64,000 bases of DNA. Source: Crambe crambe (taxonomy: Eukaryota; Porifera; Demospongiae; Poecilosclerida; Crambeidae). Location of the stretch: the NCBI GenBank assembly GCA_963924555.1, contig OZ004596.1, positions 5,652,139-5,716,138 of the forward strand, given 5' to 3'. Below are positions 41,423 to 52,649 of this stretch, piece by piece; position 1 is the stretch's first letter, and each line of letters starts with the position of its first letter. The notes under the pieces are model-generated. The model was given only the letters and a program-made list of their open reading frames with translations, did no database searches and was not told where the DNA came from. Made by a program: the position numbers and the translations under genes.

Positions 41423-44400
41423 CTATCTTACATCTTCCTCTTTGGTGTTCTGTTTATGTTTCTCTGTCTCCTTACCACTGAGTCTCTCCAATGAGGCAAA
41501 CTCCTCCCCTCGGCCTCCAGCTTCCTCCTGGGCGCGGGCAAGCTCCTCCTGGTTATTCTGTCTGTTTTTCTCAGCCTCCTTTCGTGCTTCTTTCTCACTG
41601 AGTCTCTCCAGCAAGATGACCAGTTCACAGTGAGGGGTATGGGGGAAGAGATCCACTGGGATGGCACGCACGGGTCGAAAAGGAAACCCCTTAATCCAGT
41701 TGGACTTCCTACGACACAAACTGAAAACAAACAAAAGCTGGAAGATAATACTGCATTTCCAATTCTCAATATTTGGGACTGGAATGTGATAAGCTTATTG
41801 TTGAATTGGGGGTATATATAAAGAACATACTCAACTATGTTGCCTTTTGCAGCATTCGGCTTGCAGGAGATGTAGATCAGCCTCTGTATAGGGTAGCACT
41901 TTCGGATGGTTTGGATGACCTTGGGGTCTATGGATGCAAAAGATAATAGTGAGTGAGTGAGTGAGCAAGTTACGATCATGGTGGGTTAGTATCAAAGACC
42001 TTGGTACATACAGTGGGACCTCTGATACTTGGGACCCAGCCTTTTATCCTTTGTAGAGAGGTTGTCTTCCTTTGGAGGTTATTTTGTATTAGTGTATAAT
42101 GATTCATTTGTTGAGAGGTTTGTCCTCTTCTCTATTAGAGGTTCCACTGTAACTGGCTGCCCAACTGTTGACTCACGGAGGCCAGCTCTGGGAGGGTCCA
42201 CTATGCCAACCACCTTGCCATAACTGGAGGCTGGGAGTCGAATGTCTTGCATCACATCCTCAGCCCTCCCACACACAAAGTTCACATTAGACACACCTGG
42301 ACACACAGACACAAGAGGAAAACAACACATTGAAAATTTGGTAAAGGGTCATCAACCATTTAGGCTAGCTTGGATGATGATTTGGTAAAGGGTCATCAAC
42401 CATTAAGTGAACAGCTGGCCGGCCGGCTAGCTGGGATGATGATTTGGTAAAGGGTCATCAACCATTAAGTGAACAGCTGGCTAGCTTGGATGATGATTTA
42501 ACACACCATTGATTCCAGCATTTACTCTGGCATCCCTCACTGCCTCTTCCACCATTTCAACCCCTACCACTTTGGAAGCAGACATTGCCTATCGTAAAGA
42601 AGAAAAAAGAGTGGCCGGGGGAGGGGGGAGGGAGAAGTTCTTAAAGAAATACTGTAGAACTCTTACTTTGGCCAAATAGAGTCCGATTGTACCTGTGCCA
42701 CAGCAGATATCTACACATTATAAAGAGTACAAATCAGTCTGAGGCCCGAAAATAAGATTATGTGTAGATCGGTACCATATATCAAAGGATGTTCCACCCC
42801 TTCAACTGTGGCAAGCTCTTTGATGACAGAGTAGAGGACCTCACATGCTTGAGTGTTTACTTGAAAGAAAGAAGGTGGGGAAATTCTGAACTTCAAGTCA
42901 AACAAGTTCTCATGGATATGCTGCATAAAAATAATTATTTTCCAAGGGTACATCTATATAGCTATCACTACGGTATATATTTGGTAAGGGGTCACCTTCT
43001 CTCCAAACAAGTGATCATAGGAAGGTTTTACATTGGCCTCCCTGCAATAGAAGAAGGATCACAGAACGGATAGACTAGCTATACCACTCACAAACGTCCC
43101 AACGCTTGGAAATAAAGGGAAGTGGGAGGAGCCTGAGCACCTTCTCCTGTTTTGAAGAACTCTACAAGTCTAGCTTTCTCTACTTCAATGGCATCCTGGA
43201 ATCTGAAACTGAAATTTAGACCAATTTACTGAGTTAATTGGGTACCATGGTGAGGTCTTGAGGGTGGATCTGAAGAATGGCCATACTTTCCCCGCTTTCA
43301 TGGCAACGGAGGGTCAGCATTCTCCAATACCTGTCAACATCATGCGTAAACATCACCATGGAGATCAACTGTGTTCTACGAGCTATGCTAGCATCTTGTG
43401 GGTTCTGTTTGAGATGTAATTTTCTTACAAGGGACATCAGGACTACCCTATAACATTACATCAATAGGGATATAATTAAACAGCTTTCCACAGTCCCCAG
43501 AGGCCCACTATCCGTTATTTCACTGAAAAGGATACTTGAACAACTGCTGTATCAAAGGTAAACTTTCATTTCAGGACTACTTCCAGTTTTAGCAGCCCCT
43601 GTTGTTAATTAAGTAATGATTCCTTACCCTTGTTCGTTTTTGTCTGAGTAAGGAGGCAAGTGTGAGCCTCTGAGATACTTCTCAAATAGCTGGGGAATGT
43701 TCAGATAAAGTAAACCACACCCCTTGCCCTTCTTTTGTGACCACCTTAGCTAGTTCTTTTGCTCTCTCTGGAATGTGCACACAGTCTTCTGCAGACACGA
43801 TAGTCAAGTACGAGTCACCTTCTTCGAAAGATCCCAACCTAAATCCTACCACTACCTGACCACTTGTGATACCAGTGCCTATTGAGAATTCACACTTGTT
43901 ACGATAACCTTCAAGACACGGCTGAATGAACAAAACAAACAAACAAACAAACAAACAAATAAGCTTATTTACATGATGTTATGGTTACATGAAAAAATGG
44001 CTCACTGATTTCCGGACAGGGTCCAAAGGACATATCAAACCACCATGTCTCTTCAGATGCTGATCAAACCACTCCCCCTGTTGATCCAAAGAGGTTGAGC
44101 AAGTTAACCCTAATTCTCCCCCAAGGAATCCCAGCACATATGAGAGTGCTCCAGTTTGCTCTCTCCTCAAGATGCTATCAGTAATTATCCAAGGTGGTGG
44201 CATGTCTTGTACCTAGCCTCGTACCCAGGCGCCTTATTAAATTAAAAATAAGGGCCTGGTATCTACTGTTTGCGCATGTGCTGGTTTTTCACGGTTTTCT
44301 GTGAATTTGTGCACTTTTGGAAATTTTAGGATACGTAACACGTCACAATATATTGGGCGGGGCCTTGTTTCTATGACGGCTAGTTACTTCTCCAGCTAGT

Positions 44401-46310
44401 TTCAGCTACGCCACCAATGTGGCTACCAGCGGCAATGATACTTGTTTCTCTGACGCCGTCGCTTTCCAAGGCTTGGAGACGTTGGGCTTGCCTTATGTGG
44501 AGGAACAGAGCTTGGCCCATCAGGTCTGTCTACGAAGTATTTTTATGTCTGCCGACTGGTTTTGGGAAGAGCTAAGTTTTGCCGTTTGTAGTGGACCACC
44601 AGAACTTCCATTTGGAAAGGTCTGGCCGCGCGAGATTCTTTAATAAGAAAAAGAGGTGGTAGCTAGCTGGAGAAGCGCAGTTCTTGCTCCAGATGGAGGA
44701 TCAGGTCAGAGGATTGAGAAAGAAGTATGTGAAGGCCTCCATAATCACCTCTTTAAAGTCTGCTTCCAAGGAGAACTTGGCTACTGAGTCTTGTTCCTGC
44801 GGCAAAGATCGAGTCATCAAATTAGCACCTCCCACTCTACGGCGTCATCCGCACACTATAATGATATTCATAGATGCTGGGATCACGCACGCGCAAACAG
44901 TGGATACCAGGCCCTTATTTTAATAAGGCCTGGGTACGAGGCTAGTCTTGTACCCAGACCACTTCCCCTCATTAATGGATGAGGTAATGGCATATACCCC
45001 CCTCCCCTCATTTAATGTCACATACTGGATGAGACTCTCTGCGGGTGATCATTCTTCCCATTTGTTTCAGCATTTCCTCCAAATGCTCGTACTTCTGCTG
45101 CAGCTGCTTATGATATGGCTGGCTCAGAAGAGGAGTCACTTGACCAGCAAGTCTAAAAGCACAATGATGGATAATGCATACTTACTATCGCAGCTAGGCC
45201 TTGAACTGGTCTACAACTATCCTACGAGTACCTCTCCTTCAGAGTCGTCGGATCTATCTTGGCCCTCTTAGCATCCACAGAAGCTGCATCTTGCTCAATG
45301 GGTCGCTTCCTTTTTTGCATAGGGTTGGGGGTGAGGTCAGCTCTCTGAAAGAGTTGGTTTGGAAACATTAACAGGACCCTCTGTTTTCCTTAATTAAATG
45401 GTAGTACTAGAACCCAACCTTTGCCATTAGAGTCTTCTTCTTCCAGATTCTACCATTCAAAACTTCCAAGGCAACCTTCAGATCAAAACACCAATAATCT
45501 CAGAACAGCTGCTGTGAGAAAAGTACTTCAGTAAATATGAGATACCTTTCTGTCTTCCTCACAGCGGAAGTTAATGAAAGCTGTTCCTGGTTGGTTCCCT
45601 GGTTTCTTTACCCTGCCAGGCTTGAGGTTGAGAGAATTGAGATATTTCTTCAAGTTCTAGAAACCAGAGAAGGTGAGTTAGGTTTGTTTTTATACTTCTG
45701 GATGGTGACAGGAATAAGGAAATTTGAAAGTAAGATATCAACAGTCACCTGATAGCCCATACGAGCGGGAATGTTGTTCAACTTGATCTTGAATATCTCC
45801 CCCAACTTGGGACTTGGTTGATCATGAGCAGGAGAGGACAGGGGCGTGGCTCCCCGACTCGCCTGATCCTGTGATTCTTGTAATGATGGATCGTGATGAA
45901 GGGCTGTGGTTTGATCATGTGATAGTGTGTCACTAGCATCATCGGAACTCATCTGATCCTGTGACGTGAGCAATGTTGCATCCTCATGACAGGATGTGGT
46001 TTGATCCTATGATAATAAAGTGAAGGACAAATATAACTAAAACAGGAAATGGTGCATAGCATACAACCTTTTTATCTTCCTCAGTCAGTTCCTTTCCACA
46101 TGTGGAACCATTTGTTCTGCAAGAACTTGGATCCTCCATGATATTAGTAGTGAGATGACGAGACTGGATTGGTAGAGTTGGACAAGCTGTCTTGTTCAGA
46201 TTTACCAAGCTTTTCCCGAGCTTTAAGTTGCTTAAAAGTGCAGGGCAGCTCTTGGACTTCTCTATGAATATAGAACTATACTGCAATAACTTCCAAACCT
46301 TTAACAACAT
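41423..46310 (-). CDS. TRMT2A: tRNA (uracil-5-)-methyltransferase homolog A
   Basis: Multi-exon SAM-dependent enzyme that makes m5U54 in tRNA. N-terminal exons (from 46310) include a possible mitochondrial leader. An RRM-like domain follows (FKIKLNNIPARMGY, KNLKKYLNSLNLKPGRVKKP, GTAFINFR, ALEVLNGRIWKKKTL). Then come HLKRHGGLICPLDPVRKS, EGYRNKCEFSIG, RISPPSFFQVNTQACEVLYS, DICCGTGTIGLYLAK (SAM motif), VNFVCGRAEDVM, VGIVDPPRAGL, YISCKPNAAKGNIVE with the catalytic cysteine, and FPFRPVRAIPVDLFPHTPHCELV. A charged C-terminal extension carries a twice-repeated LERLS(E/G)KE motif. The intron between the exons near 44090 and 45015 holds a 733-base inverted-repeat element. Confidence 0.9.
42011..42149. 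mobile_element. TA-flanked inverted-repeat element, CAGTGGAACCTC family, copy 2
   Basis: Begins CAGTGGGACCTCTGATA and ends TAGAGGTTCCACTG, TA-flanked, in a TRMT2A intron. Internal words (TTTGTAGAGAGGTTGTC, GAGAGGTTTGTCCTCTTCTC) match copy 1. Diverged relatives without clear ends lie near 48040-48115 and 59250-59360. Confidence 0.75.
42338..42500. repeat. ~63-base tandem repeat, about 2.5 copies
   Basis: Units start TTGGTAAAGGGTCATCAACC and continue through a GCTAGCT(T/G)GGATGATGA segment. Located in a TRMT2A intron. Each unit contains the complement of GACCCTTTACC. Confidence 0.9.
44213..44945. mobile_element. Non-autonomous DNA transposon, 733 bases, 8-base target duplication
   Basis: Perfect 18-base terminal inverted repeats (CTAGCCTCGTACCCAGGC) extend imperfectly to ~65 bases (AATAAGGGCCTGGTATC, CACTGTTTGCGC). 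They are flanked by identical TCTTGTAC at 44205-44212 and 44946-44953. No transposase is visible; the inner 74-residue open frame shows no family I know. Eight-base duplications fit hAT or P-type transposition. Inserted in a TRMT2A intron. Confidence 0.9.
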
Positions 46311-49300
46311 CCCTAGCTAGCTAACTAGCTAGCCAGCCAGCCAAGACCCCACGTGGCTTATTATTGTTCTAATTAAATGCCACCAATAACAAAAACAACG
46401 GAGAGGGACCAGTACTGTAGTCTTGCAAGCCAGCCTAGAGAATAGGCTGGCTGGCGAGACTATTAAGTGCTCACGGGGGTGACTTGGAATGTGATGACAT
46501 ATGACATAGCAGGAGCCTTGAAGGTTTTTCCTTGTTCTAGATGTAAATAATAACTTGTCTGTAAGCCCATGCCATGGTAAGCCCATAGAAAACTGTTTTA
46601 TATACAGGGGGAATTGGCCAGTGTCACATTAAAATGATGGATCAACATATGACGACATGAAAAGGTTTGTGAGATTCGGTAACTCGATGCATAGTTCTGA
46701 ATGTATTATGTTAATGAGTTAGTTCCTTATTGTCATAACATGTCACCATTATCACTATGGATACATCTCAGTAAACAGTTACTATTATTAGCACACTTGA
46801 TTATAATAGAATTTGTGATTATCAGCTATTGCAGTGACTACTCTGATAACTTATGTACTGAATAAATTACCACAGCCTGCCATAGGTTGTGGCAGTACAC
46901 ACACTCAGAGGCGCAGATTGCCTTTGATAGAATATTATCAAAAGATTTATAGGAAGTTACCTTTTCCTCCATAAATTCTCCTGATAATTACAGGCATAGT
47001 CCAAATAAGGGAAGTACTAGGCTTGGCTCTTCAATTGAAAAGCAATTATTTTGGGCTTAGCCACAAAGTTCACTACAAAAAGGAAGTCACATGCTCTCAA
47101 TTGACACTCAGAAAATCAAGTCCCTAATTAGAGATAACTGGATGTGGGGTGAGTGGGTGGATAACACTAGTAAGGTTTGTTAGTGCAAGAAGGAGAAGAT
47201 AAAGTGAAAAGTAATTAGGGACTGTTGATTTTTTCCCCCCTCCTCACTCTTCTGAAATTCAAAGTGGCCATCCCTCAGGTCAGTGGCACACTTGCATGCA
47301 TACTTGATGGATAGATAACCTAATTACCTTTAATCACCCCTGGGATTCCCTGAGATTGTTGGTTTAATGTTATCGTTTAGAGTGTGTAGTAGTTATCAGT
47401 TGTTTATTTGGGATCATGTGTTTGACGTCAGATTTGATCGTATTCCTGTGAAATCATGTGTACTTATTATTTGTGTACAAAAGAATGTTTATCAAAATAT
47501 GACGAATGTTTATACTTTTCACCCTTGAATAAAGTACCCTCTAGCTGTTCTGATACGGTCAACAACAATCTTTTAAGTCAATAAAAGTATTCCAATATTA
47601 TTGTGGTCACCTTTTGGGCAAGCAGTATAGAACGCAGGGTAGTTCTTATTGCAAATAGTTCTCCATTAATGGGTGGAGTGGTCTCCAGGACACTGGTATT
47701 TCCTGCCCACGCAATCATGCTCATGACAGTTATGCTGAGTCATTGTGTGACCTCCTATGAGTAGGTGTAGGGGACTTTATATGGCACATCATCTGATCAA
47801 GCTTTTTCCTCTGATAGTTGACAGTGTGTGGTGACTGTATTAGGAATGTTAACTTTATAAGCTTCTGAAATGTTAACCTTATAAGCGAAAGGAGTATCAA
47901 TGCTAAGTGTGTGTAGGTTAGCCTAATTGATTATAATAGGATACTGAAAAGTGTCAAGATTCTCTCTTTCTCCTAGTCTACTTCCCCCCCCCCCCCTTCC
48001 CTCTCCTTTGTGCGTTCATTTTATGAGAAGTCTAAGACTAAAGGACCCCATTAATTAAGACATCCTTATTAAGAGATATCCTCATTAAGTGGACTCCTTA
48101 TTAAGAGGTTCCATAGATGTATGTATGTATGTATGTATGATGGGGCTTCATTAATTATTCTAAGTGTCAGAGGAATGGTGCTGAGGGGGAGTTGGAGAAA
48201 CTCCAGCTAATAATGAATCTCTCCTCTTTGTGCCCAGAGAGTAACACAATAGCTTTCAGTGATAAATTGGGAAGATTTAAGACTTAGTGATCCCCCAAAA
48301 GATGTGATTGTGTGCATGACACAAGAGCTGGATGCAATGTGCATGCAGGCTGTTTTCAATAAAGCACTTTCAGTGTGCTAATTTTTTGCAAAAAAAAAAA
48401 AAAAGAAAGAAAGAAAAAATCTGGGAATGAGATTAGAATCAGAGAAGTATTTGTTTAGGTCTCTATAGCCTCATAAACAATCACATGTTGAGTGTGTTGT
48501 TTAAATCTCTTCTGGGAACTTGGAGTATTGGATTCTTAATCTCTCATTAGGATCTTGTGCTTATAGCAACAATAAACATGTCCTATTATCATGAGTGCAC
48601 GTAGATCGTCAGGGTTATCTCCCAGGATTCTCTTTGCGCTGGTTATAAATAATGTATCTTGTGCTGTTTTGACCAGTAATGTGAGGATCATGTGACATTC
48701 AAGGGGTAGCATAGCTTTATGCTATGATACTGCAGAGGATAACTACCCACTCTTAATGATGAAGAAGCACAACACCCAGCTGCTATCGTCATATATGGAT
48801 AGTGACCTACCAACTTCCCCAATTGTTGGAGCCATACTGACAGAAGCCTGTTAACTGCAACTTGTGTGGAGCCATTAGAACACTTGTTTCCCCAACAGTC
48901 CAGCATGAGAGTCTGTTGATAGATTCCCCAGACCCCTAATAGGTCATAATAATGTATTCTGTACACCATTGCAACTAATGCTACTAAGCTAACAAACTAT
49001 TGCCTTTTATTATACCAAATTAATAAGCCTTGCTGGTAAAAGTTAATGGGCCCCTAATAAGCTTATCTGTAGCTGTGTTGTCATGCATGCACTCGTAATT
49101 ATGTGACAAGTCTCATAAAAGTCTTAACTTTGATTGAATGCTAGGCAAGCAGTGCACCGTCCCTGTCCATTGGCAAGATAATTAGGATATCCATGGGGAT
49201 AAATTAGGGATGCCTGGCAAGTGTCTGCTTAGTCTGCACGCAACATTCTTCAATTAAAACACTGTGTGAAACTGCATACTCAGTTATGCACAGGCATACG

Positions 49301-49873
49301 TGATCATACCCCATAGCTAGCTACTTCAGGGCAAAAGAAAAAACAAAGCTACATGTACAAGCTTTTATTTTCTCCTTGTTCAATCCTGGACAGTTCTATC
49401 AAGCCATTTTGTTTGCAACCTGCCCACACGTGTGCACAGTGGGCAAATGACACAACCCTGTTGTGTGTGTGTGAGGGGAATCATGGCCCATTGCTTATCT
49501 CCTTCTCATTGTGGGGAAGCCATCTCCTTTTGCAGTCCCATCAAAGTGTGTGCATGGAGAATGTATGCCTTTATATGGGAAGATGAGAAACCATGTTCCA
49601 GCTGTGTGGTTTGTGGAGAAGAACTACTTATGAAAGCAAGTGATTTGTTAATGTGATCAGTTATTATTTAAATGGTGAAATCAGAGGATAAAGATTAAAA
49701 TGAACTGAGATATAATTTTTGATTTTAGTTTTTGAAGTGAATTGAGCAGTAGAGACCAATGAGCAAGGCATGGAATTAAGAGATGATGAGATGATTAAGC
49801 AGGTTGTAATCATGAGAGATAAAAAATAACTGTGCTTTTGGAGGTGTGTGAGAGTTTAGAGATCACCTGACTT
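46311..49873. other. Gene-poor interval between TRMT2A and adaptor A
   Basis: 3.5 kb in which I can support no gene, tRNA or rRNA. It contains a poly-C run (47983-47996), an ATGT repeat (48117-48140), a relic of the CAGTGGAACCTC family near 48040-48115, and an AATAAA (48358) followed ~30 bases later by an A-rich run (48391-48418). The last may be a retroposed 3' end. Short open frames at 48688-48969 and 49353-49656 show no coding character. Confidence 0.7.
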
Positions 49874-51606
49874 CTACTTCTCACGAGGTTGTTGTGGAAG
49901 GTTCTGGTATATTGGTTCTTCCTTCATCAATTCTGTAGAATGCAAATATTAGCTCTGTATGATCGTATGGATCAAGATGGTTTTTGGTATAATAATAACG
50001 ATAGAGTTAATCATGTGGGCTATTCTTCCTGTTGTGAAATCCCCTCAATTAATTAGAGGAATGTAGACTCATTATGATTCTAGCACATGTGTATACCGGT
50101 CTCACCTTGGAAGAAATTATTGCTCTCCCTATCAGCACTCTTGTAATAGGACGGCACTTGAACTTTCTCTTGATCTATTGGGCAGTAAGGACTTGCTGTC
50201 TCTTTAGGAGACTTCTCAAGTGGTCTCTTTAGGAACTCCCCGACCTCTGAAAAGCCACTGTCTCCAGTGCTGCTTGATCCTCCTGTGTGGTCTTCTTCTC
50301 TGATAGCTTCTGTTCAAAGGAAGAAAAGGACATCACAATGAGTGTGTGTGTGTGTGCGTATGCATGGGAATTTCACTTTTATGGACTCTCTGTTTACATA
50401 ATAAATGTGTTTATGGTAATCACATTAATCCTGATTTCCGCATTATCAACTGGTTCTTTTTCCCCCAGTAATCCTCTAGGTCAGAGCTGAGGTGATACTT
50501 ATGTGTGTGTTTAACAACTAAGTGAGACTCAAGACAAAACATCTTGGATTCATAGTACTCACCTAAGAAGTTCTCTTCGGATTTAACCCTTTCTTTCAGC
50601 TTGTCTGGTTTCGGCAGAGGGACAGGTTTATCTCGTTTTGGTGGAGGCAGTGGTGATTTCTTAGCTAGGGGGTGTTTGAGGGCACTTATGACGAGTGCAT
50701 TGCTCTTTGCGGTGGCTGTGTTTTGGGTTTCTGCTGCTATCAGATCTGCAGAGCTGTAGTAAAGTGATTGTGAGGATTTTGGATGGAGAGCTGGTGACAC
50801 TCGTGTTCCCACTTCGATATAGTCACCACTATCGTCTTGTTCAACAGGAATGGGTTTCTTCACAGGTGGAGGGAGAAGAGGCTGTGCTGGATCAGTTGAA
50901 GATGTTTGCTTTCCTGGTGGACTCTTTGAATACTTTTTGGGGGCTATACAAAGGAGATAATTTTATGAACAAGAAGTTGTAAGATTGCAATATTTTAATT
51001 CTAACCTTTTTGTTTGCTGAGAGCTTCAGCTGCCAAGTGCTGCTGCAGTTTCTGATCAAGAGGATTATTTCTCTGGAGGGTGGCAGGTGGTGAGGGACTC
51101 CCTTCTGACTCACTTGAGTCTGGTGAAGTTTGATCATATGCTGCTTTGGCTTCCTTTAACTTAGCCTCCACTTTTACTGCAGCTTCTTCTGCTTCTAACA
51201 ACATCGAACTCAGTGATTTTGGTCCTGCTGCTTCCTTTGCTTTTTCGATATGCTCATTGAGCAGCTTTGCAAATGCCAATGCCACTTCAAGATCCACCAT
51301 TGAATTGGATGTTTCAGTGGATTTAGAGCTCCCCTTTTTGTTGCCTTTCTTTTGTGACTTTACAAAGTCTTTGACTCTCTTCACTAAGTCCATTCTGTTC
51401 ATTGTCCTGAGCAGGTCCTCCAAGCTAGAAGGATCTGTGATTCTTCCTCGTGCCTGCAAGCTGATCAGTACTTGCAACTTTCCAGAGATGTTCTTTGGCA
51501 GTTCCTCTATGAAGGCTATACTTTGTATTTCTTCTTCATGCAACAGATGAGCTATTTCCACCAGTAGCTTTCTGAACTCTCTTTCAAATTCTCTTTCAGA
51601 GGCCAT
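49874..51606 (-). CDS. DED-containing docking adaptor A
   Basis: Exons 51006-51606, 50563-50943, 50106-50309 and 49874-49932 join in one frame to 414 residues, all introns phase 1. Residues ~5-80 form a death effector domain: FRKLLVEIAHLLHEEEIQSI at the start and LLRTMNRMDLVKRVKDFV with the RxDL signature at the end. A charged helical segment (LEAEEAAVKVEAKLKEAKAAY) likely forms a coiled coil. The tail has SH3-ligand stretches (LLPPPVKKPIP, SPLPPPKRDKPVPLPKP) and tyrosine motifs GDYIEVG, SLYYSSAD, SPYCPID, PSYYKSAD and PIYQNLP (YxN) near the end. The third exon carries STGDSGFSE, shared with adaptor C. A cytosolic signalling scaffold is inferred; no caspase, kinase or membrane segment is present. 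Confidence 0.75.
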
Positions 51607-52649
51607 GCTGAAGGTGGACTATAGGATGGCTTACTCTTCTTTTTCGATGTAGAACTTTTTTTTAGCAAGGTAGTGGGACTTCCAGGTATGCATGCAAGCA
51701 CTACTCCAACAGAACATCTATAGATTAGCTATAGCTACTGTGCTGGAGCTGCTCAGAGTGGGCAAACTAGCAACAAAATAATTATGCTCAGGACTATTGC
51801 AACAATGAATTTTATAGTTTGCAAAAACAGGAAATATATTTTAAAAATTTCCCTTATCTGAAGTCCCGTGCTGAACTATGATTGCTTTCCTTATCATGGC
51901 AGATCACACCATTCACGTGAGAGTTTACATAGTAGCCATGCACCACCTACTTATGTCCATAGCCTCAATAACCACAACTATAATTGCAAAAACAATTGAT
52001 TATACTCATTTGTAGTCATATACATCCCATTGCTGCAAATGCTCATATTGAGGGGTTGGAGAGGTAAGGGGTAGAGGGAGATGTGTTAAGGATCCCATTG
52101 TATGCAGCATAATCGTATAGCTACTCTACAAATGCTCATATCGAGGGGTTGGAGAGGTAAGGGGTAGAGGGAGATGTGTGCAGCACAATTGTATAGCTAC
52201 TCTACAAATGCTCATATTGAGGGGTTGGAGGGGTAAGGGGTAGAGGGAGATGTGTTAAGGATCCCATTGTATGCAGCATAATTGTATAGCTGCTCATATT
52301 GAGTAAGAGTTGTTATATTCCTGAAATGTAAAAAAAAAAAAAGAAGAAAAGCTGTTGTAGCTAGCACTATTTCCTTAGACGTCATTTGGTAATGAATAAT
52401 TTTAAGTTTTATTCACGAGGTATGAGATCAGAACAGTCATGAGACAAAGGAAAAGAGAAATGAATTCATAGCTCAAAAAGGAGGAAAGAGATGAGATGTG
52501 TAAGGGAGATTAGCACATGGCGTGAATTATAAGTTTTAAAAAGCTAAAGGGAGCATATAGTGGCTGGTTTTATAAGTATAAACAGGAGATTAAAAATTTT
52601 TTGGCTGAAGGACAAACAATGGAGAACGAATGAAGTGTAAAAATGTTCT
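51607..52649. other. Intergenic region between adaptors A and B
   Basis: 1 kb that must include the promoter of adaptor A and the 3' flank of adaptor B. Apart from the ~100-base minisatellite and a short A run at 52330, nothing is recognised. Confidence 0.6.
52035..52310. repeat. ~95-110-base minisatellite, nearly three copies
   Basis: Repeats of a unit starting AAATGCTCATATTGAGGGGT and containing AAGGGGTAGAGGGAGATGTG and GTATAGCTACTCTAC. The middle copy lacks an internal ~20 bases (AAGGATCCCATTGTATGC). It lies between adaptors A and B. Confidence 0.9.

Noticed and set aside
44062-44203. MPPPWIITDS... open frame as an extra TRMT2A exon
   Set aside because: Joining the exon ending RRESHP directly to GEWFDQHLKRHG keeps phase and matches the family; the extra stretch is intron beside the transposon insertion.
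44419-44643. 74-residue frame inside the 733-base element as a transposase
   Set aside because: Too short and no catalytic motif; the element looks non-autonomous.
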